This document shows, one piece after another, positions 25,049 through 38,500 of a DNA stretch of 64,000 nt; within the stretch, counting starts at the first letter, position 1; every line of letters begins with the position of its first letter. The notes under the pieces were generated by a model, which did not search any database, had not been told where the DNA came from, and saw nothing but the letters and a program-made list of their open reading frames with translations. This stretch comes from Pegea sp. RAD2-039. Its lineage: Eukaryota; Chordata; Thaliacea; Salpida; Salpidae. The stretch lies in assembly GCA_034620365.1 (NCBI GenBank), contig JAQGEQ010000287.1:744001-808000 (forward strand), read 5' to 3'. Both the position numbers and the translations under genes were made by a program.

Positions 25049-26503
25049 TTAAGGATTAATATCTTTTATAACAGAATCCTGCCGACATTGCATATTACAA
25101 GAGTAAGACGCTGACGAAATTAAGGTATTGCCTTCTTTAGTTAACTCGTAGAACAAATCCTCTTCTTCAAGAGGTTTTCTGGTGTTGAGTGAACTGTTTA
25201 TAGGAGAATCCAGCAAAATTGTTAATTGAGAGTCTGTTCAAAATAATTTATCTTTATTTCAGTAGTTGTACAAATTAATTTTGAAGAAGTAAAACAATTT
25301 CTTAGTAGATATCGATCTAAAAAACATTTGCTAAAAGTAAATTGGATTATCGGTAAAATATCAGAAATATTCAACATTTTGAGAACAGCACTATGAATCA
25401 ACTTTCAAAGAATAGATCAATGTATTGTTGTTAGCTCTATGACTGGTTTTATTTTATGGTATTTTAACATTAGAAGAATTTTTAATCTACTTTTTATTGG
25501 AGATTAAATCAACCCGAATGTTGTCAAACCTCTTTGAATTTAATATTTCTTATTTATGGGAAAATCACCATATTTATAATTAGTAAAAAAATGACTTTTA
25601 TACATGACTTCGTGAGACTCGTAAATATGTTTCTAAACTTTTAACAATTAAATTAGATGGTTTACAATGTTACCTGAATTACGAAATTAAGTAACTTGTA
25701 AATTTATTCGATGATTAATTGAATATTTGAAGTATGAAAAGGGTAAAGTAAGTTGAACTGATATTTTGAAAATATTTATGTGAAAAGCTTTACGTAATAA
25801 CAACAAATGAAATCATAAGCTTGAAAATAAGTAGTTTTCAGTTGGATTTAGCTAGATTTGAAAAATATGATGTTTAGCTGAACAAAATGATTTGTTTTGA
25901 GACGTTTGACTATTTGTAAACGCAAATATTGTAATTTTGTAATATTTGCGAGGGTAATTATTTCGTTAAAAGTTTGATTCAAACTAATTTCAATCGAAGT
26001 AAAATATAAATGAAAATTTTTGCCCATTAAGATTATCGCTGGAAAACCCCTCACACTTTCAAATTATTACTAAATAAAATAATAATTATGCGAATAAGTT
26101 GTTTTTAACTAACCTTTGTTTTGGTTAACTTTTTGAGAAATCGACAGCTTTGAATGAAGTTTTAGTTGTTCTTCTTCACTAGGAACTACCAAAAATAAAG
26201 AAAGTTTTAGAAGCATTTGTCAAAAAAAAAAGGTTATGTTCAATTCCTTTAATTAGTTTCTTTATCTTCTATCTATTAATTTTTATAGAAAGTCTTCATA
26301 TAGCTACAATTTACTTGTTTGAATTGAAAGTGGAATACTTCCAAAGGTCTCAGAACGATTCTTATAATCGTAAGCAAAGATCACAAACGTATACCATTGC
26401 CCTGGTTGCAATGACCTCATGGTTGCTTGCGAGCTCTTGCTCATAGTAGCATAAGGTTTAGTAATTGCTGGACCAGATGTAAAAATTTTATAGGTGTTAG
26501 CGC
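25049..26503 (-). other. FN3 gene, last FN3 half and C-terminal tail
   Basis: Domain 28 is encoded by exons 26630-26556 and 26503-26315 (ending FGSIPLSIQT). The tail exons 26185-26114 and 25233-25049 add about 85 residues, including PSEEEQLKLHSKLSISQKVN and SASYSCNMQCRQDSV, ending KDINP. The tail is polar and has no membrane helix. A minus-strand AATAAA about 20 bp beyond the stop (near 25022-25027) may be the poly(A) signal. The last intron is about 0.9 kb. Confidence 0.8.
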
Positions 26504-29500
26504 CTACAAAATAAAGTTATCTTAGTATAACTGCCAAGTTTAAAATTCAGTTTACCTTTTACTTCTTTCCATTTAATTGAAATCTCTTCTGATGTAATAG
26601 CTTTGATTACAGCTTGAACCTTATCAGGAACTACACAAGATAATGTAAAGATTACAAGAATTTGTCGAAAAATATAAACTTATTTTCTTAATTAAAAGAT
26701 CACTTAGGTGTGTGAAGGTAAAACTCACGAGTTGTTTCCTTTAAGGAAATATCAAGAGGGCTTATTCGTTCTTTATCATCAACTGATCTGACGAAGAATA
26801 CATAAGATGTTCCAGGGGCTAGCTCCGAAAAAGCTCCGTTTGAAGATGAGCTGATTGTTTTATCAACAATTACATCATCTTTTTGCACTTCTAATACATA
26901 GGATGCTGCACCTAAAATTAATACAGTGTGCTATTACTTTGTTATCAAATGTATATTATGAATTACCATCAACAGGCTCCCATTCAAGAGCTATAGACAT
27001 GGAGTCAACTTGAGCTACATTAAGTCCGGTCGGAGCAGGAAGAAGGGTCTTGATATAAGTCGATTTGGAGTTTTTGATACTTTTATCGCCTCTGGGACCG
27101 ATTGATTGTAATGAGACTTCATAAGTTTTGCCGGCTTCCAGCAGATTGACATTTGCAAAGCTTTGATCAGTTTCAATTTTACTTAATAAATCTCCATCAG
27201 AAGAGAACACAAATACAATGTAATTAATTGCACCTGAAAATAACATTGAGTAAAAATCTTGCTAAAATTTTGAGATTGATTAGAAGAATTATTTCGAAAA
27301 TTGTATATGAACTCTAAAAAACTAAAACTTTAAGTTTGAAACGATGTAAATGCTGATGGCCTACTTGGTTCTGCTTTCCATTCTACAGCAGCTGATTTTT
27401 CAGTAACACTAATAGCTTCAGGAGCATCAGGAGTATTAGGTTCTAAAATGAAAAAGCCCCTTTAAATTACTAATTTCGAATATAAATAATTGTTTACTTT
27501 AAAGTGAATATAATTTCAATTCATCATATGCAGTACGAAAAATTAAGAAGAATAACTACTGGAAATTTTAGCATTTTATTGTTATTCATTTGATACTTTT
27601 AAAACGCTGTTCACAAATCTGGTTTTTCTAATAAGGGCCATTATTTTTAGACCAAACCATGTCATCAAATATAAGCTGGTCGACTTATTAGATTATTATA
27701 ATTTACAAATTGCAGATTATTCAATTTTAATTATTAGATTACTAAAAGCAAATAAAAAAGAAGCTATCATTAATTTTTGAAACTTTAATATTAAACTGAA
27801 CTATTTACATACAAATTAATCATAGATTATTTTTCTGCTAACTTGTAAAAACTTCCAAAGACTTTGAAGGACTACTATATAGACCAGAACTGCTAATTGA
27901 TTGCACAGAAACCAAGTAGTCTGTAGAGGGTTCTAATCCTTCGATGCTGAATTCAGTGTTTTTAGTTTTGAAGTCATTTGAATAGTTCTCAGTGGAATTA
28001 CTCCGAATTGAAAGCGAATAATAAATTGCTCCTACATAAGAAAACTTTGCTTTGAGTTTAAATTCGTGATGACAAAATTATAAATAAGAAAAGAAAATTT
28101 TTACTATTCTATTGATAATAAACCTCTAATCATACATCAAAGCATTAACAAACATGCCTTCAATAAACGACCATTCGATACTAATAGCTTCTGAAGTGAC
28201 AAAAACAGCTTCAAGTTGGCTTGGAGGTTCTAGACGAGCTTGTAATTCAATTGGCTGAGATCGTTCAACGCTCAAATCTCCTTTGGGACCAACAGATTGT
28301 ATTGTAACTTCATATTTTGCTCCTGGTAGCAAGGGCTCAATTGTAATAGAGCTGTTATTTGTTTCGAAACGATTTATGAGGTTTTCGTCGAGGTGAGTTA
28401 CATAAATAATGTATTTAGCAGCACCTGAAAAAATAAACAGTTGTTGATACAGTTCTAATAATTAAGTTTGTTTACTCACTATCTTGTAGATTCCAAGATA
28501 TTAGCGCAGTATTTATTGTGATATCAGTTGCCTTGATTGCTGTAGGTAGAGTAGGTCCTAAAATAAATCTTCATTTGATATATAGCACACAAAAATACCA
28601 TTAACTTACTAGTTATTACTTCAAAAGGAGCTGAAAAAGAGCTTTTAAAATTTCTATGATCAAGAGATTGAACAAAGATTGTGTAGATCTCAGATGGGTT
28701 CAAAGCCTCCAAAGTGAATCTATTATCTTCAGTTAGACCAATATCTTTCATGCTTGAACTGCTCTTCTCCCAGATAGAAATTGAGTAAGCAATAGCTCCT
28801 AAAGTCATTTCAAAGTTTAGTTACTTTTTCTATAAAGCTAATAACTTATCAAGTTTATGAACTACAAACCTTCGACTGGAACCCATTTTAATTCGATAAA
28901 ATCCGACCCAGTACTAACAGCTTCCAAGTTATCAGGAGCTAGTAATCTTGTTTCTATTATCAGTGGAAGTGAAGGACTGACACTAAGATCGCCTTGAGGT
29001 CCAACTGATTGGACAGTGACCTTGTACCTAGTTCCAGGTAGTAATGAATTTGCGACTTCAAAAGTTTCATTTGTTTCTAATCGACTAACTAAATCTCCAA
29101 ATGTAGTACGAATGTAAATTATATAACTTTTTTCACCTAAAAATACGATTTAGTAAATAAAAAAACAATTTCATTGTTATTAAAGCTTAGTGGTTCTCAC
29201 TTTCATTCGGTATCCATTTTATGCTGACAGTTTTGTTTGAAATTTCGACTATGATAGGAGGGTTTGGTATAGTAGGTGCTAAATTAAAAAATATTTTCAA
29301 TAGATATTTTCAATAGAAAGAATCATATAAAGTCTTACAATAGGTACTAGATAACATGAAATTTGAAATAATAATAAACTGTTTCAGAAAGTTTTTTGGA
29401 TCACAAGTTATGTACAATGCAAATAGGAATCAATATTGAACAACATTATTGTAGATTGCTCAAAAATCTAATCTTACTAGTAGCAATCGATATCTCAGCT

Positions 29501-32500
29501 TTTTCAACTAAAGTATGCATATTGTCACAAACTTAAATTATAAATGTGGTATGGTAACCTTTTGTTTCTCTATTCAAATCCATCAAAAATATCAACTAGT
29601 ATTATATGGATGAACAGTTAAAAAAATGTTAAGTTTTTAAGCAAATTTTCTAAATCTAGCTTATTTTTATAACCTATTTTTTATTGAGATTAAATTTACC
29701 TGTTATTACATCCAAGGGTTTACTTGGATCACTATATAATCCATTCTTATCTATGCATCGAACAGTAAATGAATATACTTTTGAAGGAAGCAGCTTATTT
29801 AGTCTAAAGCTTGAAATGCTTGTTTTAGATTCAGGTTCCTTGATTAGATCTGATTCTTCATTTGATGAAGCAGAGACCTCATATAACACAGAACCTAAAT
29901 AATTCAAGTATATTTGTAAAATTCTTTGTTAGTTACAAATAACAGTATATGATAAACGACAAACCTTCGACTGGAACCCATTTTAATTCGATAAAATCCG
30001 ACCCAGTACTAACAGCTTCCAAGTTATCAGGAGCTAGTAATCTTGTTTCTATTATCAGTGGAAGTGAAGGACTGACACTAAGATCGCCTTGAGGTCCAAC
30101 TGATTGGACAGTGACCTCGTACCTAGTTCCAGGTAGTAATGAATTTGCTACTTCAAAAGTTTCATTTGTTTCTAATCGACTAACTAAATCTCCAAATGTA
30201 GTACGAATGTAAATTATATAACTTTTTTCACCTAAAAATATTTTTATAAATTAAAACAAATTTTTTGATATTTTGTATTTATGGTATAAAGTTCCTCTTA
30301 TATGAACTATTTACTTAAATCAATAATCTATATAATAAATGATAGAGTACAAAAGACACTCTACAACTTATATCTCTTACTTTCATCTCCTTTCCATTCA
30401 AAGTTGGCTGAATCATTTGAAATTTCAACAAGTTTAACTTCAGTAGGAATTGTAGGCTCTGAAATTACGTTTATTAAATATGATTTCATTGATGAAGTCT
30501 TACAAAAGTTCAAATAATTAAGAATAAAAAATCAAAGATTGATTGATATACTTCTAGAGCTAGCTTAGTGTTGCTTACTTGTTATAAAGTCTACAATTTC
30601 AGAAGATTCACTATACAAGCCATTACTGCCAACAGATTGAATAGAAATTGAATAAACTGTTGAAGCTTTTAAACTTTTTAAAGTAATTTGATTTTCTTGA
30701 GATTTAAATCTTAATTCATCAAGTAAATCAACCAAGTCTCCATTCCACAATGAAATAGCATAGGAAGATGCTCCTAATAAATATCTTTCATAAATAAGTT
30801 TATTTTGAAACATTCATTATAGAAAATTACCAACTTTTCTCACAACTATTTGGAACTTAATTGTAAAAAAGCACAAACCTTCGACTGAATTCCATTTAAG
30901 TTCTATAAAGTTTGAACCAACATCAAGACTTTCCAAATCATTAGGAGCAGGTAACCTTGTTTCTATTATTAGTGGTAGAGGGGAACTAATACTAAGATCT
31001 CCTTGAGGCCCAACAGACTGGATCGTAATTTGATAAGTGGTTCCAGGCGACAGAATATCGACAAAAAGCGATGATTTATTTGTCTTAAAGCTACCAAGTA
31101 AGTTGTCGTCAAGCTCAAAAACATAAACTATATAGCTTGAAGCACCTGTAATGAGAATATTTGGTTAAAAATTTTAAAATTTGTGGAAATATTAAGCTTG
31201 TGGTAAAAATGTTTGTACTTGTCTCAGGCCGCCAATTTAGTTGCACTGTCTTCTTTGTTATACTGCTTGCTGTGAGCTCTACCGGGAAATTTGGTTCTGT
31301 AAAAATATTAAACAAAAAATTAAATTGCTTGATGACAATTTATATTTGTGATGTATTCAACTTTCAATATCTTTTTAATGTTTTTTTTTCTGCTATAATG
31401 TGTAATAAGACCGAAGTTTACATACAGAATATTTTTTTAATACTAAGTTCAGCTTATTGTTAATTGAGAGAAATGATATCGATCAGTTTGTATCATACAA
31501 AGGTTGTAATTCAAACAATTTTATAAATATAATTATTCTTTTTATTTTGTAAACTTGTAAGAGAAAAATTTGAAAATTGTAGATTTGAAAATATTTATAC
31601 TAACTTGTAAAGGCTGTGAAAATAGTCGACATTCTACTTATTCTATCTAAACTGTCAACTGCTTGTATTGAAATAGCAACTTTTTGTGAAGGTTGAAGAT
31701 TCTGGATTATAAATGTAGATTTTTCACTTTCAAAAATATTATTTGTGTCATTTGTGTCTAAATCTTGGGTTTCATTTGTTGAGATCAAATAATATTCAGC
31801 TCCTGAAAACCAAAATAGGTTTTTAAAACAATTGAAGGAATTTACTACAAGCAATGCTTACCGCTAACATCAGGCCAGACAAACTCAATGAAGCTTGTAT
31901 TAGATTCTAAAACACTGATGTTTTCTGGAGGTATTAAAACAGTTTGGACAATAGCAGAAGAAGATGAATCGACGCTAACGTCTCCACGCGGCCCCACTGA
32001 TTGAAGTGAGAAGTCATAAACTACTCCCGGCTCCAAGGATTCTACAATTGATCTTGTGGATGTTACTTCAATGATCCTTTGAAGTCTTTCATCTGAGCTT
32101 CTCACTGTTAAGTAGTAACTTGAAGCACCTGGAGGTGTTTAAGAGAGTTTAGTTTGAAACACCTTTTCACTTTATACTTTTACTTTTTTCAGGGCTCCAT
32201 TGTAAAGTCACAGATGTTTCGGTTATATTTGAAGCTGTTGGTGCTTGTGGGGTTAGAGGCTCTGAAATCATTCAAAAAAGATAGGATTTAGATTTTTGAT
32301 ACTTTTAATATTTGCTTGAAGTTCTATTAATACGAGGTAAACATTTTTGACAAATTATTTCTTTATCTACATACAACAAAAATAGTTAAAATGGAATTAG
32401 CTTTTTTTTGTTATAAAATGGTTTTAAATTTGAATTAGAAGATACATTTTAAATGAGAGTAAACGTAGTTCTTCTGACAAGTTGATTTATTACAATATTT

Positions 32501-35500
32501 TTTTGGTTTCAGCAGATTTATTTTCCAATTTTTGTAAAGATTGTGGTACATTTTGCTACAATCACTGCTTATTGTTTCAAATTAACAAGTAAAAACATTT
32601 AAGATGAAAAACAAGTTTTATTTTGCAGATGATATTGTTTTCGTAAATAGTTTCTGACTTGTCATGAAGTAAAGGACATCAGTAGCTTCACTGTATAGCT
32701 CAGTAGGACCAACAGCTTGAACAGTGACTGAATATTCTTTTGAAGGTTCTAAGAAATCCAAAGTGAAAGTTGTGTTCTCGGTATCAAAACGATTATGGTC
32801 GTGGTCACTCGTCTGATTGCCTGTCCGAAACTCAATTGAGTAGTAGGATACATCTGTGATTGATTAATCTTTTGATTATGATTGATGTTAACCACTATGA
32901 TAAGCTTACCTCTAACTGATTCCCAACTTAAGGAGCTTGTATCAGATGTAATTTCAAAAGCTACGAAATTCAAAGGAGCTTTTGGAGCTAAAAAAGAGTT
33001 GAAGTTAAAATTTTAGTTCAGCTTGAAACACCTGAATAATACCAAGTATATTTTTGATAATTAAGTTTTTATATTTATTTTTAGTTTAGAAATTTTTAAG
33101 AAACCTGTTCGAGCTGATATGACGTCACTGCCACGTGAATTCATTTCATCAGAAATGTCAAACGAATAAATTGTGATGTTGTATTCGTAGTTGGCGGCTA
33201 AATTATCGAACTGAAGTTGAGTACCTTCAGTTATGTTTTCTTGCTTTGTATCAATACTTTGAAGAACAATCTTGTAAGCACTTGCACCTAAAAACCATCT
33301 CAATAAATACAATGAACAAATATCATTTCAGGTTTAAGTTCTGCGTGATTATTGAAAGGTTCTTAGGTCTTATGAGCCAAATTAGAAAGTAAACAAACCT
33401 TGAGCAGGCTTCCATTCGATCAGGAATGAGCTTTCAGTTTCGTTCGACAACACAATCTCAGAAGGAGGGGAAGGAACTATAAAATTTATAGAATATTGAT
33501 AAGTTTTCACCAATTCTGAAGTTTTGAATTAGAAAATTTATCAAGTGGCTTAAAATTTAACAAATTTTATTTCATAATCGTAATTGACCTTTCATATACA
33601 ACTGATTAACTTTTTAACCTGACTATTTATTTCTAGATTGAAATATTTTATCTTTAATAAATTTAACTCTAAGTGACATCTTATATTGAACCAGAGTTCT
33701 TATCTTCAAAAATATTGAAGGCTACGTTGTCAATTTAAAGTAAATTAACTGGTTATGAAAACCATGCAAACGTTAAATCAGGGGTAGATACTAATTTTCT
33801 TTCTGATCTTCAGTCAAATATTAATGTAACTAAATGTCAACTATGTTGAAGGAGGTAGAAATGAAGTTTTAAACAAGTTTTAAGGTTTAAAAAGTTGATG
33901 TGTTAATATCCATGTAACCAAGATAAAACTTTATAAATTTGTCTAATGTGGGTTTTTCTTGCATCGCTTAGTAAAATGATCCTAATACCTTGCTAGCGTA
34001 TAGGAATAAAAGTGAACAATCATTTCATTGTAAACCTACATATCCTGTTTGTAGCTTTTGAAGCTAAGTGTTTCGTAAAATCTTTAAAAGCTAAACTTTG
34101 TTATATTATTTCTCAGACAGCATTCTATATTAAAGCAGATCATAATCTTTGTATTTATTGTGCACCAAGTTTTCTTAGAATTTAAAGCTATCAATTATCT
34201 ATTTATTATGGTTACATCTAACCTCAAACTAATTCGAAATAAAACATTTTTACAGCTAATTACTAGAACCAACGAGAATTAACTACTTTTAACGGTCTTC
34301 TTTTATCAGAGAGATATTAGTGATATAAATTTGCGTACATCAACACAACAATTAATTATTTAAGAAGCTTTAAAGGTTCATGTACTGAGTTGATCCATTT
34401 TTTAACTAGGAACATCTACCAGCTTTGTCAATATTTTTGAATAATTGTTTTGATCAAGTAAACCTTTACTATATGTTTGGTGCAGAAAATTTCAAAGAAA
34501 ATCAATGCAGATTTAATTATTTAGATTCTATAAAGTAAGACGCATGACGTTCACTTGTATGAATTGAGAAAAGTTATTTCTTAACATAAATGTTTATTTT
34601 TTGAGTTTAAAGTTTTATTTATAGCTATACTAAATGCCAGTTTCGTTTGAGCTGTTAATAGTTTATTAATTTGTGTCATATTTAAAACTATAGAAAAATT
34701 GTATCAAAAAACATGTTTTCTGATTTATAATAGATTCATATACTGCTTCTTTAAATCATAAGTTTCATTTTACTCACTAGTAGCTCCATAGATGACTGCT
34801 GGTAGTTTGCTTTTGACATTTTCGTCTCCCAATGTCCATAGCTCAAATTTGTATTCAGTACCAGGCTCTAGAATATCTATTTGGATGTTAGTTTCATCAG
34901 TTAACAGTTCAGGAAGCTCAAGATCATTTAAATATGCAGCCAACAGATAAGATGCTGCTCCTGAAAATTAAAACTTGGGTTTCACTGCCTGTTACATGTT
35001 TTAATTGAAATAATAAAGCTGGTAAACAGACCTTTTACTGTTGTCCAAGTTAACTTAGCTGACGTTTCCGAAATTGACATGATGTTGAAATTCGAAACCG
35101 GTTCCGTTATAGTTTGGATGAAAGTGGCGTTTGACACTGAGGGCTCTTTATCAGATAATTTGCTGAATGCAGTTATAATTGCACTATATCTAGTTCCAGG
35201 AACAAGACCGTCAATTGTTATTGGTGGGCTTGAAATCTTATCACTAATTTTAAACGTCCCATTCAACTCCTCCAATTGCCATTCATAGTTCTCTGAAGCT
35301 ATCAGTAAAACAAAGAAAAGTTTTGTTTAAAAAACGATTATCTATTTTAGGACAATTCGAAAAAATGCTTTTACCTGAAGTGATTTTCCATGTGAAGGTA
35401 ACACTAGTTGTATTTATGCTGAGTACATCAGGCGGCAATTGAATAAAATCTGAGATAAAAGGTTGAAAAGTTAAATGAATTAGTTTAAATTGTCAATGAT

Positions 35501-38500
35501 TTAAATTGTAATTTCAGAAACAAGTGTGAACTTTATCACTAAAATCATATTCACCGTTAATGAAAAGTCATTGTACAGTTTTTAGTTTAAAAACAGTTTA
35601 AAAAATCTAATAACGAGGCTTTGTTTGCGATACAAAAACCTCATATATGATCTATTTAAAAACCAGACGAGATAAATCTTATCAATTTTGCTCACTTGTT
35701 GCAAAAGCTTGTTTTAAGCTCCGTTCACTTAAGGTTCCTTCAAAGTTAACGCTTTGCACCGTACAGATGTAATGAATATTTGGTTCAAGATTGGCAAGAA
35801 ATAAGAAATTAGAATCTACTTTCAGCTCTCGTTTATGTGTTTTCCTCGACCAATCAACCCATTCCAGATTAACATAATAACCTTTACTACCTTTAAAGAT
35901 AATAACTCTGGTTCAATATAAGATGTCATTTAGAATTAAATTTAGTAAAGATAAAATATTTCAATCTAGAAATAAAAAGTCAAAATTGATGATTAATTTG
36001 TTGCAAAATCAGATAAAGCAATTTAACCTTTGACTTCGTCCCAATGAGCCTCTGCTGCCTTTTCATTGACTTCTTGAATCATCAAGTTTGTTGGAGGAGG
36101 TAATGCTGGAAAATTGATCAATTACTTAATCGCTTTTTAATTTGAATTTTCGAAATTTAAAAACCGAAGTGGTTAGATCAATATAACGCTTTTTTATATA
36201 AAGATCTTTTGTATTAAAGGAAAACTAAAAGGTTAAAATAATTTATAAGAACTTATTTTGTGCTGTTAATTTAAATTTAAATTGTTTTTAATGTAACTCA
36301 ATTTTAACAACTTAAATCTACTTTACTAAGGAGAAAAAACTGGTGAATTGAAAAGACTTACCAGTAACTATAACAAGCTTTTCGCTTGGTTCTGATTTAC
36401 TGATTTTGCCGACTGCTTGAAGTGTAATATTATAAGCTGAATTTGGATTAAGATTTGAAATAAGAATTGATGGTAATATAGTTTCTTTTTTTATGAATTT
36501 TTCTCCATTTTCAACATAGATTTCATATGACTTTGCACCTAAGTCATAATAAAAAAAGTTTTTAAGTCCAACAATTTACCATTTAATTGTAAGGTTGTGT
36601 AAAAAACTGTATAAAACTAGTTATATTACATTCTTTTTATCATAAAAATCATTTGAATTTTAAAAACTTAAATTTTTTAGGTAAAGTTAGTGTTTTCGAC
36701 ACAATACTTTTAAGTAAAGGCAAAACTTTACATTCTAAATCAATAAGTCTCAAAATTAATAAAAGGTTTTTACATATAAGAAGTTGGACTAATTTAGCTT
36801 TAACTTTCTGAATTAAAGCTAGATTGCCGGAAGTTATACGATGAAACTATATATGTTACTTTATTGGCTTTAAATCTTTTGGATTCTGGTCACTTAAACG
36901 TTTAATGTAACAAATTCAAACCTCCTTTAGTGGAAAGTTATCTATTTTAAGGAATTCTTGAAAAATTGTTTAAAAATTATTTATATTTAAATACATTATC
37001 TATTTATATCTTAAATTTCGTTGATAATACATGATTTAAATTGTTAAACAGCAGATTTTATGCTTTTATGCTTGATGTTCTTTACATCAATAAATTTGTG
37101 TCTCGGCTATTTTAAAAGCTAAATCCTGAGGTTAAGAACTGTTGTCATAATATCTAAATCATTAGAATTGTATTAATCTTTTTGCGAAATAACTTTGTTG
37201 TAATTACAAAAACAGATAATTAAATTATTTTACAAGTTAAAAATGATCAAAATTTGAGAAGAATACAATAGTGGTTTTGTTTCAAAAAAGCAGTTTACTT
37301 TTGAAGCTAGCTGTATTTGTTTATAAAATATCTATTTCCTACGATAATCTTATCACGATTAACAAATTTCAAAATAAAATAAACTCGTAAAATATGCTTA
37401 AACTATTCAAAAACAATTGTTAAACTAACAAAGCTGTTAAAATTAAACTAATTGAAACTAGCAATCAATCATGTTTAAGAGTAATTTAATGAAACAGTAC
37501 CTGTTACTGGATTCCATTTCAAGTCGATAGTTTGTGATGTAATACGAACAATCTCAATGTTTGAAGGGGGTAACGGATCTGAAAGCAAAATATCAATGAA
37601 GTAACCGAAATAATGACGTCATCATAATTTTATCAAATAATTTATATTTAATTTTTTATGTAAGCTTCGAAATTCTATATAAATTGCTCTTTATATGTTT
37701 TACTATTTTAGAACAAGTTCCACATAACTAGAAAGAAGGCTATTTCGTGAAACTTTTACAGCGTTATCTGCAAAGTTGCTAAAGTATATAAATTTTAGTT
37801 GATTGGGTTAGCATATGGTAACTATACTCTAATTATTTAAAGAGTTTTTGTTTTGAGAGTTTGATTAGTTTTTTAAAAGTTGAAAATGATTATATTAAAA
37901 CTATAATAAATTGAACTTTAGAATGAATTATATAAAAGTGGGAAATAAAAACGTTTTTCTAGCATTAGAAAGGTGTTTTTGAGGTGCGTAAACAATCTCA
38001 TTCAAATATGAGGACTTTTTACTTGTTGGTAGAAACAAGTAAATTTTATACATCTTTACCACCAAGTAGTGGTTCAATTAACTGGTTTTTTAGGTTTAAG
38101 CTTTCAAAATATCATTGTGCTAACAAAGACATTTTAGTTCATTTTCGAAAATGTATGCACGCAAACGGTTTACTGCATATAGTTGTGTGTCTATCTAAAA
38201 CTTTAGACAATCACTTTATATGGTAAGTTGTTTTAGGTTTGGTAATATCAGTAAGAAATTGATATGTCCAGGTGCTAAACCGATCCAAAAAAAGCTATAT
38301 TAAATTTTTGCGGTTTGCTGGAGATCAAAACCAACGTTACAGGTTTTATAAATTTTATAAACCGAATTTTTTTCTTACATAAGCAGCTAGCTGCTACAAT
38401 AATATCTAAATTAATTAACAAAACTCAGATACACTTCAATCTTAAATAATTGAACAATTAAAATCAAATATTTAAGATCTTATTTACTACGTTTTATTAG

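Larger units (their letters stand above)
26729..32261 (-). other. FN3 gene, domains 16-27: six copies of a two-domain exon unit
   Basis: Six units repeat the same exon pattern: a short exon (about 75-80 bp, first half of domain n), a long exon (about 267 bp, second half of n plus first half of n+1), and a middle exon (about 180-200 bp, second half of n+1). Units: 32261-32184/32128-31862/31802-31605; 31296-31219/31145-30879/30773-30579; 30458-30381/30231-29965/29894-29700; 29278-29201/29136-28870/28798-28610; 28557-28480/28424-28158/28031-27843; 27442-27365/27233-26967/26911-26729. Long exons share QSVGPxGDxS in the F strand and FG loop, and most share an LEPPxxL or LxAPxxL linker. Middle exons share SIQSV/VQSxxxxGLYS-type sequence. 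The pattern shows growth by duplication of a unit of roughly 1 kb of genomic DNA. Confidence 0.88.

Noticed and set aside
31161-31463. 100-codon plus-strand frame across an FN3 exon
   Set aside because: It is antisense to the exon at 31219-31296 and the adjoining intron, with no homology.
37984-38226. Plus-strand frame inside an FN3-gene intron as a nested gene
   Set aside because: It lacks an ATG at its start, shows no recognisable family, and its length is within chance for this composition.
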